Source: Athripsodes cinereus (taxonomy: Eukaryota; Arthropoda; Insecta; Trichoptera; Leptoceridae). Taken from it: a stretch of 64,000 nt of DNA. This document shows positions 42,625-52,165 of the stretch, piece by piece (the stretch's first letter is position 1; each line of letters begins with the position of its first letter). The DNA lies in assembly GCA_947579605.1 (NCBI GenBank), contig OX388321.1, positions 22,869,614-22,933,613 of the forward strand, given 5' to 3'. The notes below the pieces were generated by a model. It was not told the origin of the DNA, made no database searches, and saw only the letters and a program-made list of their open reading frames with translations. Both the position numbers and the translations under genes were made by a program.

Positions 42625-43068
42625 AATCTAGAGGATGTGAGGAAGTGCGGGCGTCCGAGAACCACTTGTTCTCAAGGACGACCGTGTATTGAGTAAGAGA
42701 AATCGACGTGCGTGCATGAGAAATTGTATGAATGTAGAAGAAGCGAAAGAAGTATGTAAGTACAGCAGGGTTACTCTTGACAAAACTAAACACGATCTGA
42801 ATCTATTCTTGATCTTGATCATACGTCGCATGAAGGGACTATGGTCAAAAACACCATGGTACCGCTAACGCGCGATCGGTTTGCGTGTATTTTTGGCCAA
42901 TAGCCACTTCGTGCATCGTATGATCAAGATCAAAACTAGATTAAGATCGTGTTTAGATTGTGTCAAGAGTAGCCCTGCAGATCTATATGGCAATCCGTTC
43001 TCTCTGCCTTCCCCACTTGGGACACGGCGTGAGGGAATAGTATAGTATTAGTATAGATGAATCTAGAG
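42625..43068 (+). mobile_element. RTE-like LINE 3' fragment with 9-bp target duplication, split by a MITE
   Basis: AATCTAGAG flanks the insertion (42625-42633 and 43060-43068). The insert carries GTGCGGGCGTCCGAGAACC, CGTGCGTGCATGAGAAATTG, ATGAATGTAGAAGAAGCG, then after the MITE ATCTATATGGCAATCCGTTC, GGGACACGGCGTGAGGGAAT and a (TATAG)-type tail. These match the GRPR...NCM...EAKDVC...AYP end of the RTE-like frame at 45055. Confidence 0.8.
42763..42980. mobile_element. Foldback MITE nested in the RTE fragment, 3-bp duplication CAG
   Basis: The element 42766-42977 begins CAGGGTTACTCTTGACA and ends TGTCAAGAGTAGCCCTG, with arms continuing for about 75 bp (TCTTGATCATACG... facing ...CGTATGATCAAGATC). 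CAG lies on both sides (42763-42765 and 42978-42980). Uninterrupted relatives at 38927 and 46290 read GGACAGATC at this point, which confirms the empty site. It is non-coding. The superfamily is uncertain. Confidence 0.8.
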
Positions 43069-43367
43069 TAGTTTAACAGACTCCGACATCCAATTGTGTA
43101 AAAGAAATCAATCATAAAATAATAATATAATTATAATGTATGTTGACATTCGTATATTTTTCCTGAGCAAGCCAGATTTATCATCTAGTTTTATATAATA
43201 ATAAGTACTATTTTCCATGTCTGCGGTTGGTTGCTCAATGTTATATTGTGTTAAGGCAGAACAGATTGTATCGCAAACCGTAATGTACAACTGGACACCT
43301 TGAAATTTTAGCTGAATTAGTTTGGAAACCTGAAAATTTATCATTTACGCCCTGATTATTTCCTCTA

Positions 43368-43625
43368 GTGCGTATCCCATTTGGATCTAACAAGTTCTAC
43401 AAAATATCTGACTTTGTACATAGACATACTAGACTTGCAGCGCAGTACATTTTTTCGGAATTTTTGTGTTCCAACATCGATGGCCTTCAAGCATTAGCAA
43501 TGTATTGTCTCACAACCAACGTCAGTTTAAAACTGGATAAAAAATTTGATCGGCTGCATGACCGATTTTTCTTTGAACTTCCGATGAACTATATCTTTGA
43601 CTTTATAACTATATATTACAACCAC
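43368..43625 (+). other. Unassigned open frame of about 85 codons
   Basis: An uninterrupted frame starting near 43368 (MRIPFGSNKFYKISDFVH, SEFLCSNIDGLQALAMYC, LDKKFDRLHDRFFFELPM) runs until a SINE-like copy at about 43615. Amino-acid composition is less biased than in neighbouring random frames. No known domain was recognised. It could be an old exon, a transposon remnant or chance. Confidence 0.25.
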
Positions 43626-43740
43626 TACTATACCATCATGGCGTGTCACACAAGTGGGGTAACCAGCGGACCAGCTGGGAACGGAAAAGAGTGAGGGACC
43701 TATTTTTTAACGGAGACTCCACGAGATACGCATTACACAT
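43612..43740 (-). mobile_element. SINE-like family copy with internal deletion
   Basis: It starts with the tail (CAACCACTACTATACCATCA), then CACAAGTGGGGTAACCAGC and CAGCTGGGAACGG. It then jumps to AAAAGAGTGAGGGACCTATT and CTCCACGAGATACG, skipping the middle of the family. Confidence 0.65.
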
Positions 43741-43744
43741 ATCG

Positions 43745-45035
43745 CTCATGCCGTTAGATTTATGTAAACCAACGACTCGAAATTCTTATCTTCCCTGATA
43801 CAACGTGTCATAGTATTAAACAGTTTAATGGTCTTTAGAAAACTCACCATTGTACAAAATATGTGCTTGTAATTACAAATCATAATTATTGGAATTGAAA
43901 GAATATAACTTTCTTAGCAAAAAAAATGAAATCTTTTTGTTAGCTTAGGGAACCGGGTGATCTAAATATTTATTTACTAAACATTAAAGTTTGTACCCTC
44001 CCTCGTCCATAAATGTGACAAGAATGTCAGTTCCTATCTCATCCGTACTCTACATGCAAATTCTTTATAAGGAAAGGCTCAAGGTTCATCTTAAGGGCTT
44101 CCCTTGACAAAGTCCTTCCTGAAATTAAATACAACCGTTAACGTCCACCAGCTCTTTACTTTGACAATAAAGACTTGATTATATCTACCCAGTTACGTAT
44201 TTTCTACATTCTTGTTGTTTGCTTAGACTTGTACAAAAGATGAAGAATATTATGTAAAATCTTAAAACTAAATAAATTTTTCTTGGCCCTTACATTTCTA
44301 CCAACAAAGAATTATTTTAAGACATCCTATTATTATTATTATTGTTTGACAATATTAAAGTGTCGTTTACGTGCCAAAGCATCTCAAGGACCCCATAAAA
44401 TTCATCAATTCTAGGACATTACATCCACGTCATATTATAAATATAGATAAATAAATAGATTAAATGAGAATAATTATTTCCTACTGTTTGTTGATCACTC
44501 GGTATCTGAAATCATAAAAATATTATTAGGTCATATTAATTTATCTACTGTCAGTAGCCAGGTGAGTTTTCACTGTTCCGCAAATCACTTTGGCGCATAT
44601 TGATCTGAACATGATGGAATGTATGTTTTGCTAGCAGGTAGATGACTACAACACAAAACACAAGGTAGATTTTATAAAGATTTATATCGATATAATTATA
44701 CTATGATGTATTATTTCTCCTTTAAGTAATACTACATACATACAACATACAAATATAGTTACGCCTTTAATACAATATATTTTGTATAATACACTTTTAC
44801 AAAGTACCTACTTACTCTTGTATTTATGTTATAATAATGTGTAGTATGAGGTGTTCAGAGTCATGGTGGCCAACTGATATCTGAGATATTTTGAGTTAAA
44901 GTCAGCGAATTAAACTGCATTGTTTGAGTGAGTATTTTCAAAAATCACAGGATACAATATTAATAAATTATTTTAATTTTTAATTACCTATTTAAAAAAA
45001 ACTTTCAAAAATAAGAATCATAAATTTTGAATAAA
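43745..45035. other. Mostly A/T-rich spacer
   Basis: A short stretch at 44050-44150 (GAAAGGCTCAAGG, TAAGGGCTTCCCTTGAC) distantly recalls the 27.6/61.2-kb repeat. An ATT run at 44329-44343 may be a minus-strand LINE tail. Nothing else was recognised. Confidence 0.35.
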
Positions 45036-45036
45036 A

Positions 45037-46157
45037 GATAAATAATAACTATCAATGTGTGGGGTGGGTAGTCAGCTAATTCGCGCCATTGCGTCCCTAT
45101 ATACAGGAAGTTCTGCGTGTGTTAGAGTGAACAATAACCTGTCGGAATGGTTCACACTGACAAAAGGAGTGAAACAAGGGTGCGTTATGTCGCCATGGCT
45201 TTTTAACCTATACATTGATCATTGTATTCGTCCATTGAAAGAAATGAATGTAGGTGTTGATATGAATGGGATGAATGTAAGAGCGTTAATGTTTGCCGAT
45301 GATTTGGTATTGATGGCTGAAAGTGAAAGTGATCTACAGCGAATGATGACGTGTGTGTATGAAAATTGTGCGATTAATGGATTGAGAATGAATGCAAAAA
45401 AGACAAAAATTATGGTGTTTGAAAGAGGAAGTGAGAGAACAGTATGCCAGGTGATGATTGACAACGAAGTGTTAGAGCAAGTTGACGAATGTGTGTACTT
45501 AGGTAGCTTGTTCACGAGAGATGGGAAGTGTGAAAGCGATATTGAAAGGAGAAAAGTTGCTGGCAATAAGGTAAATGGTGCAATCCGACCGATAATTGCA
45601 AATAGAAACATATCCACCACAGCTAAAAGGTTGGTGCACTCTGCTATCTTAGTGCCAACACTTATGTATGCAAGTGAGACGTGGACATGGTTAAAGAAGG
45701 ATGAAAGTGGCATAAATGCAGTGGAAATGAGATCGTTGAGAAGGATGTGTGGTAAAAGTCTGAGAGATCGTGTGCGTAACATTGATATACGAAAGGAATG
45801 TGGAATGAAAGTTGGTGTAATAACAAGGATGAATGTAAATAAGTTAAGATGGTTTGGGCACGTGGAAAGAATGAATGAGGACAGAATGACTAAGAAGATA
45901 TATCTGTCTGAGAGGAATGGTGCTCGGAGACGTGGACGTCCGAGGATTAAATGGCAAGATCATTTAAATCAAATCCTACAGGACGGTCACGTGTTGAGCA
46001 CATTGAACAGGAGAGCATGCATGAGGAATTGTATGACAGTGACGGAAGCGAAAGATGTATGCAAAGATAGAAGGAAGTGGCGCTCGATCCTTTCTGCCTA
46101 CCCCGCGAGGGAAGCGGCGTGATGGTATGTATGTATGTATGTATGGATAAATAATAA
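45037..46157 (+). mobile_element. Young, 5'-truncated RTE-like LINE with 12-bp target duplication
   Basis: GATAAATAATAA flanks the insertion (45037-45048 and 46146-46157). The insert is 1,097 bp, carries one continuous reading frame, and ends in a (GTAT)n tail at 46122-46145. The perfect duplication and unbroken frame point to a recent event. The endonuclease and the first part of the reverse transcriptase are missing. Confidence 0.85.
45055..46122 (+). CDS. RTE-like LINE reverse transcriptase, C-terminal 355 codons
   Basis: The frame contains the later palm motifs of a non-LTR reverse transcriptase: TKGVKQGCVMSPWLFNLYID at residues 36-55, the catalytic FADDLVLMAES at 80-90, and MNAKKTKIMVF near 119-129. 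It then has the RTE-type tail: RPIIANRNISTTAKRLVHSA, LMYASETWTW, MRSLRRMCG, NKLRWFGHVERMNEDR and GRPRIKW. The ATG at 45055 is simply the first in the truncated copy, since the native protein continues upstream. The enzyme would copy element RNA at nicked target DNA. Lacking the fingers and endonuclease, this copy is unlikely to be active. Codons 168-192 are the segment amplified as a satellite at 37.2 kb. Confidence 0.85.
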   Translation: MCGVGSQLIRAIASLYTGSSACVRVNNNLSEWFTLTKGVKQGCVMSPWLFNLYIDHCIRPLKEMNVGVDMNGMNVRALMFADDLVLMAESESDLQRMMTCVYENCAINGLRMNAKKTKIMVFERGSERTVCQVMIDNEVLEQVDECVYLGSLFTRDGKCESDIERRKVAGNKVNGAIRPIIANRNISTTAKRLVHSAILVPTLMYASETWTWLKKDESGINAVEMRSLRRMCGKSLRDRVRNIDIRKECGMKVGVITRMNVNKLRWFGHVERMNEDRMTKKIYLSERNGARRRGRPRIKWQDHLNQILQDGHVLSTLNRRACMRNCMTVTEAKDVCKDRRKWRSILSAYPAREAA

Positions 46158-46165
46158 ATAAAAAA

Positions 46166-46390
46166 AAGCGCGGGCGTCCGAGAACTACGTGGCTTAACCA
46201 CGTTTATCAAATTCTCAAAGACGGTCACATGTTAAGTAAGAGGAATTGGCGTTCATATATTAGAAACTGAATGAATGCAGAAGAAGCGAAAGAAGTATGT
46301 AAGGATACACCAGCGTGACGTTCCGTTCTGTCTGCCTATCCCACCTGGGATACGGCGTGAGGGTATAGTATAGTATAGGATAGTATAAAT
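46166..46390 (+). mobile_element. RTE-like LINE 3' fragment of a sister subfamily
   Basis: GCGCGGGCGTCCGAGAACTA, TCAAAGACGGTCACATG, GAATGCAGAAGAAGCG, then CCCACCTGGGATACGGCG and TATAGTATAGTATAGG. It follows directly on the RTE insertion and belongs with the fragments at 42634 and 38890 rather than with its neighbour. Frames are broken. Confidence 0.7.
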
Positions 46391-46399
46391 AAATATATA

Positions 46400-47135
46400 C
46401 TTAGGTAGGCAATAAAATTTAATCAAAAAAGTTTTTCAAAAATAATTTCAATAATTGCGAATTATTGTAACTATAATAAAGATAAAAATAAACAAAAATA
46501 TATTTATAAATTATTCGAAATGGGAGAAAACAAGACAAACATAGAATTAAGATAAAAAGACAGCCTAGAGTTTAACCAAACTTTAGCAATTAAGGTACGT
46601 TTGTTTTAGCACCAAATAAACCAATGCCTATGGAACGATAATCCATCAATAACTTGTTTTTTTTTTTAAAAAAAAGTGTATTTGATCCACTATGGTTCTG
46701 AACCCCTCATATGTATTGCCACGTTTGTTTTACATTTTTTTGAGCCTTTTTTCATGATAATTTTTCAGGAATTTTCTCACCCTATCATTATTTATTACCA
46801 AAATCCTCGCTAAAATACAAATAATAGTAATAATGTTTTAAGATAAAATATTACCTACTTATTATGTTTTTCGTTATAAAAAACACGTTAAAGTATCAAC
46901 AACAAAGGTAAATAAATCCATGCATACCTATTTTTATATAAAAATGTATATTTGTATGTAAAAAAATGAAAGCTTTCGTCGTGTTTCATAAGTTTGATAA
47001 TGGTGTGGGTATTTATTATTCAACTTTCATGAAACTGCAATGCAATTAAGACGACGAAATTTAAATGATAATAATCCTTATATGCCATCAATCTGTTTGG
47101 CTTTGTCAACCAGTAGAATAACTTGTCTTCTCCTT
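46400..47135. other. A/T-rich spacer, nothing recognised
   Basis: No repeat family or coding frame was recognised. Confidence 0.4.
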
Positions 47136-47139
47136 GCCA

Positions 47140-47268
47140 GAATAAAACTGTAACATTAAGGAAGGGTGATATACCTCATCGCTGAGTAAAAGATATTTAA
47201 CGTCTTAAATCTGATGTTTTAAGAATATCTGTCATTTACAAGACACTCAAAGACATAGAAAAAAATGT
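47140..47268 (-). mobile_element. Fragment of the SINE-like family
   Basis: GAAGGGTGATATACCTCATC, GCTGAGTAAAAGATATTTAA, CTGTCATTTACAAGACACTC, AAAGACATAG, minus strand and diverged. A further scrap (GAGACACTCGAAAGCTCCTA) is at 47784-47803. Confidence 0.5.
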
Positions 47269-47297
47269 AGTTCAAATTTGCTGGGTTAGTAAAAAAA

Positions 47298-47585
47298 TAT
47301 ATTTTATTTTAATCACACAACAAAGTTTATTTATTGATTTGACATTAAATTTATTCTCCATTTTATTTCATGTAAACATACAGTTTATTTTTCACTAAGA
47401 TACATATATTTAAAATCTCGTGTACTGAGTATTGACGATGTCATCTCTTGATAATGTCAATATATCCACATTGACGATGTCATCTCTTAATAATGTCAAT
47501 AAATCCACATTGACGATAGTAGTCGAGATTTTAAATAAATCTAAGTGAAAAATAAACTGAGTTGTTTAATTAAAATAAAACATCA
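47298..47585. repeat. Foldback with central 39-bp tandem repeats
   Basis: The outer arms TTTATTTTAATCACACAAC...CAGTTTATTTTTCACT and AGTGAAAAATAAACTGAG...TTAATTAAAATAAAACA face each other, as do inner ATTTAAAATCTCG and CGAGATTTTAAAT. The centre has ATTGACGATG at 47431, 47470 and 47509 (39-bp period). It is MITE-like but without a recognised terminus. Confidence 0.65.
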
Positions 47586-47634
47586 TCAGTATGAATTTTC
47601 ACTTTGTGAATGTACAAACTTTAGAATTATTAGG

Positions 47635-47745
47635 TAAAAAATCTCGCCCTCTGTATATTGATTGTATTTAACTTGAATGTTTACCTTTTATGTAATTGTT
47701 TGTAATCAATGTAGAGTAAAGAATGAAAAAAATAAACAAAAAGCT
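47635..47745 (+). mobile_element. Jockey-type LINE 3' end
   Basis: ATCTCGCCCTCTGTATATTG, ATTGTATTTAACTTGAATG, ATCAATGTAGAGTAAAGAAT: truncated copy of the end at 11349. Confidence 0.6.
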
Positions 47746-47966
47746 GAATTGAAGGAGTCAAATGCCTTGTACGGGATTGTATGAGACACTCGAAAGCTCC
47801 TAAGAAGAGTAAGATACTTATTCTTCACCGTGACTCAACAGAAAGTGTTCAAAACTTGACGTAATTACACATTTTTCAGTCTGAAAAAATCAGTAACTAT
47901 ATTTCTTACACAGCGTAAGCTCTTTCTAGAAGAATCTTCTATTTCTTATTATTATTTTAAAACACT

Positions 47967-50900
47967 TGTTATGTAGGAAATAGTTGACAAATTTCAGAAT
48001 TCGAAGATGATGGGTTTGAGACACATGCTGGACAATAAGTATGTAGGGATAGATTCTCAATCGTGGGAATGTAGACGAGAGGAAGTTTCCGTCTTTGTTT
48101 AGGAAGTAATAAATTCAGAGGATGTCATTTAATTTTAAGAAGCAAATTTGATCCGTGTATTTTTTTTATATAGTCCAAATTTTGGACTTGGTCCGGTCAT
48201 AAATATCAAATTAGACAGCTACCAAAATTCATGCTAAAAATAGACCAACAAAAAATACCCTTTCGGGGAATTTTGAACGAAGGCCACACATCGAGGCCAT
48301 TAAACTGAAGATTTATGGTAACAGTGGCGTATCGAATTTGGTAGTGGGAGAAAAGAATCGTGAAATAACTCCGGATATAAAAAAATGGAAAAAAAGGGTG
48401 AGATCGCGAGTTATCATATGTAAATTGTCTGTTCGAATAAGCAGATCAGTAAAGGGGTAAATTAATTTCGAAGCGGGGGGCATTGTTTTTCGAATCACTA
48501 AGATATTTCCTCCCTAGGGGTTACCTTAAGCGTGGAGAGGGTGAACAACGACTGCTCCTGAAAGCTTGGAGCGGTTATGAGAGAAATCGGTCTGGAATAA
48601 ATAAAGTTGAAAATCGAAATGAATCCGACTCGTAAGTTGGGCCACTGTGAAATTGCCGCCCTGGCGCTATGAACAATACATGGGGTGTGTCGAAGCAGGG
48701 CGGGGTCAAAAATCGCAGCTCTTCCAGGAACATATGATTCCGAAACCGAAAAAACAGGTCCGTCGGTAGAAAAGAAAAATTACGAAATGGACGCGGGCAG
48801 AAGTAAGAAAGACGTTTCTTTAGGAAAAGTGAATAAACAAAAAAAATAACCACGTAATCGTTTCATTAAAATGACCCTCGTACATTCCTTATGTCGATTC
48901 AAATTGAAAATGGAAATTAGACGAAGTAGGTATCCGGTAATAATGTCAAAGGGCAATGGTAGAAGAAATTAACTTATAACATAGCTGCCGCGACATTCGG
49001 AGGAGATATGTGTTAAGTATTGAAATAACGAGGTTTTAATTTTTTCGCACTATTTTATTCCCGCACGGGGCAAGAGCAAAGCGTGCCTTACATTGGGGGA
49101 CCGACCCTGGAAACGGGCTATCGGTAACAATCCAGATGTCAACGAATGCGAAGCGTTAATTGGATAATGACGGACCAATGACATTATGGGTTAAGGGCGG
49201 TTACATAAGATTTTTTTGTCCGTGATTTGGGTAGGAGATCGATAGATGAGTTAATAAAAATCATTGCACAGCGATTCCTTAGGCAGATTCCGAATTTCGC
49301 TTTCGAGAGAGAAAACGGTCAGAGGTCGCGCGTCTGTTGTCGATCTGACTAGAGAAAAGCCGTATTGCTTTGGTGGAAGATCATTGTCAGTGTAGATAGT
49401 CAGTTTTATTTTTGATATCGATTAAATATATCTACATGTTTTTTTTTTTTTGACTTAGAAGATAATTTTTGTGATAGTGCTACTCCATCGAACTAGTAAA
49501 AACATTCTGCGAGTGAATAATTGGTGATAGACAATTATTGGTAATAATAATTAAATTAAATACACGCAAACGAGTCAGATTATATAATTGTGATCGGGGG
49601 AGAAATCATTAATTCCTTCGTGACTTTCTGTAAATCGAGGTGAGAACAGGAAGTATCTGTTGAGTGAGAAATTGGTGATAGATAATTATATTGGTAATAA
49701 TAATAATTAAATTAAATCAGACTTTAGAATTGTGACCGGAGGAGAATTAATGAATTTATTTGTGATTTTTTGTATCTACCTACTGAAGGTAAATAGCGCA
49801 GTGTTTTAATAATAGTACCTAAATCGGTATCTGAAACTCCCTGGACAATCGTGATAGAAATAATATCGTTTCTCCTCACAGGTTGAAACGATATTGTGAA
49901 GTTATTTAATCAGCTGAATTCAGGCAGGCTGTCATCTTTCGCATAGACTGGTGTAGGTGTTATAGAACATTGTTATATGAACACAAAGCTGAGGGCGTGG
50001 ACGTCCAACAAGTGAATCGTTGTGTCGTGACTGAAGGAACGTTACCAACTGGATCGTGGGAATAGGAACGACCAGAAACGTGGAATCATCCCAGAAGGCC
50101 TTTCCCGTCGGACAGCCGTAAGAATATTGATATCTTATCTAGACATGATAGTCAGGTATTGGGGTAGAGAAATCGCTGGAACGGAATAGGAAGAGTAGAC
50201 AAGGAAGAAAGGGGTTGTTGTTTTGTTTTCACTTGGTTTTAGTTTTTTTTCTTTGATTGTTATTTTTTATGAAATTATGCAATACCCAATATTAACTGAA
50301 TATGTACCTAGCGATAAGTTGGGAGTTATTTAATTCACGTAACGAATCCTAAGGTGGTTGTGAATAGAGTTTATTTTTTTGTATTCTATTTTATTAATAC
50401 AAATAAACAATTTTTACATATTATACAGTACAACTTAAATATTGAAATTTTCTATGACGATTTGAGTTTTTCTGTTTCAATTGTCTCTGATAAGTAGGGA
50501 TCAATCATAATTTGACTTCAATCCTTTTATTTTTTTTTTTGATTTTTTTTGTATTGCAACAAATCAGGGTATCTGGGAGTAGAGTAATTAATATAAGACC
50601 TAATATATTGAATGATAATATATGTGTGCCCTTGCGGTGATTTTTCGCAAAACAGTGAAATCCTGAGTTGTCCAGGATAGTAATGTCATTACTATGGTTA
50701 ATCAATAAAATGCAAATTTGTATACCTATAAATATTCAGAGAAAGGGAACAATTGTTTCCCTAAGTTGATACTATAATATATTCTAAGATGTGCATGTGC
50801 CAAATTGATACTGTATACCTATAAATATTCTATGTGCATGAATGTGAACCTATTGCTAAATGTTTATGGTGAAATTATTTTTTTTTCTCTTTGATTTGAT

Positions 50901-51260
50901 TTATTGATTGATTGATTATCAGGAATAACAAAATTAGTTGTAACACACATAGCCTTAGGTTTTCTTTTGTTAAATGTTGTTTTTTTTTGCTTTTATATCT
51001 CAATAAACGTGAGTCATACCAAATTAAGATTTTAATTTAAGTAGAGAGTAGGACACCCCACTTATCCCTCTGTCATAGAGCCAAAAGGCAAGAATAGAGA
51101 AAGAGAGAGAGAAACCGAACCAATAAGTACATATACTTTTGATCGGGACCTGCACCTCCGCCTAAAGAGATAAGACTGAGCTAAGCCGGAGGCTGTGTTT
51201 TTGGACACTGGCTGGATTCTAAAGGGGAGTAACCAGCGGAGAGTACGCAGGTACGTATCA
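47967..51260 (+). repeat. 5' LTR (3,294 bp)
   Basis: It starts TGTTATGTAGG and ends GTACGTATCA. Inside are a tandem duplication of about 151 bp (49520-49790, units starting ATTGGTGATAG), an hAT-like motif CAGTGGCGTATC at 48322, an LTR-end-like CCTTACATTGGGGGACCG at 49087-49104, and an AATAAA at 51001. Short minus-strand frames within it (up to 92 codons) have no recognisable domain. The length is far above the few hundred bases usual for insect LTRs. Confidence 0.85.
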
Positions 51261-51263
51261 AAT

Positions 51264-51283
51264 TGGCGCGCCAATCGCGGGGC
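51264..51283 (+). promoter_or_regulatory. Putative primer binding site
   Basis: TGGCGCGCCAATCGCGGGGC begins with the TGG expected opposite a tRNA CCA end. It resembles the common TGGCGCCCAACG-type site with two extra bases. The priming tRNA was not identified. It overlaps a 14-bp perfect palindrome (51262-51275). Confidence 0.5.
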
Positions 51284-51285
51284 TT

Positions 51286-51311
51286 GCTTGATCTAGCACG
51301 CTAAATCAAGC
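51286..51311 (+). other. Hairpin just after the primer binding site
   Basis: GCTTGATCTAGC (51286-51297) pairs with GCTAAATCAAGC (51300-51311) with one mismatch and a 2-base loop, a position where retroelement RNAs carry dimerisation or packaging signals. The function is inferred from position only. Confidence 0.5.
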
Positions 51312-51696
51312 ACGAACCCAGCAGCACATGCTGCAGTTTTTCATTCTCTCTCTCTCTCTCTTAGATACTACGTAACAGAGGCAGGGTGGAAGGTGTAGAA
51401 TAGCAATAGAACAGTGTTATAGTTTTGCGTATTAGAATTTGTAGTGAAAGTATTTTTTTTAGCGATAGGTAATAGTGATATCTCGTTGTAGGTAAAGGTA
51501 ATCTAGGTACTTGTAGTAGGTATTGATGTAATAGGTATTTTTGAGTGATAGGTGTCGAAATATAGGTAGCATAGTTGGGGGGGAGAAAGAATTAGCAATT
51601 CGTATAATAATCACACCGATTGTTGTGAGAGAATAGCAACAGTTGGTGCAGGTGAAAGGAGAAGTTAATGATGTACGTGTAAAGACAGTAATGTTT

Positions 51697-52165
51697 CGCC
51701 GTGGCATGGACGGTTTAAAGAATATCATGCCCTCTCTTTTCGAAAGATTTTCGAGAGTCCTGTAAAAGGCAGGAAATCGAAAAATACATTTTTACAGTTC
51801 ACACACCGGAACTGAAACATCGCCGTGGCATGGACGGTTTAAAGAATATCATGCCCTCTCTTTTCGAAAGATTTTCGAGAGTCCTGTAAAAGGCAGGAAA
51901 TCGAAAAATACATTTTTACAGTTCACACACCGGAACTGAAACATCGCCGTGGCATGGACGGTTTAAAGAATATCATGCCCTCTCTTTTCGTAAGATTTTC
52001 GAGAGTCCTGTAAAAGGCAGGAAATCGAAAAACACAGTTCGCAGTTTCTAACACCGGAACTGAAACAAGCGCCGTGGAGTTGACGGCCTAAGAATATCAC
52101 TCCCACCTTTTTCTACTGTTTTTGAGTGTCCTGTAAGAGGCAGGAGATCGAAAAACCACCATAAA
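51697..52165 (+). repeat. 124-bp tandem repeats inside the LTR element
   Basis: CGCCGTGG starts at 51697, 51821, 51945 and 52070. The first three units are nearly identical and the fourth is diverged and shorter. Each contains TTTTCGAGAGTCCTGTAAAA and GGCAGGAAATCGAAAAA, closely matching the core of the SINE-like family (TTTTCGAGTGTCCTGTAAAA, GGCAGGTATTCG) found across the window. Confidence 0.9.

Noticed and set aside
44560..44580. CCAG/GTGAGT as a recursive splice site
   Set aside because: No pyrimidine tract or branch-point-like motif precedes it.
45219..45782. 187-codon minus-strand frame
   Set aside because: Shadow of the RTE-like reverse transcriptase on the opposite strand.
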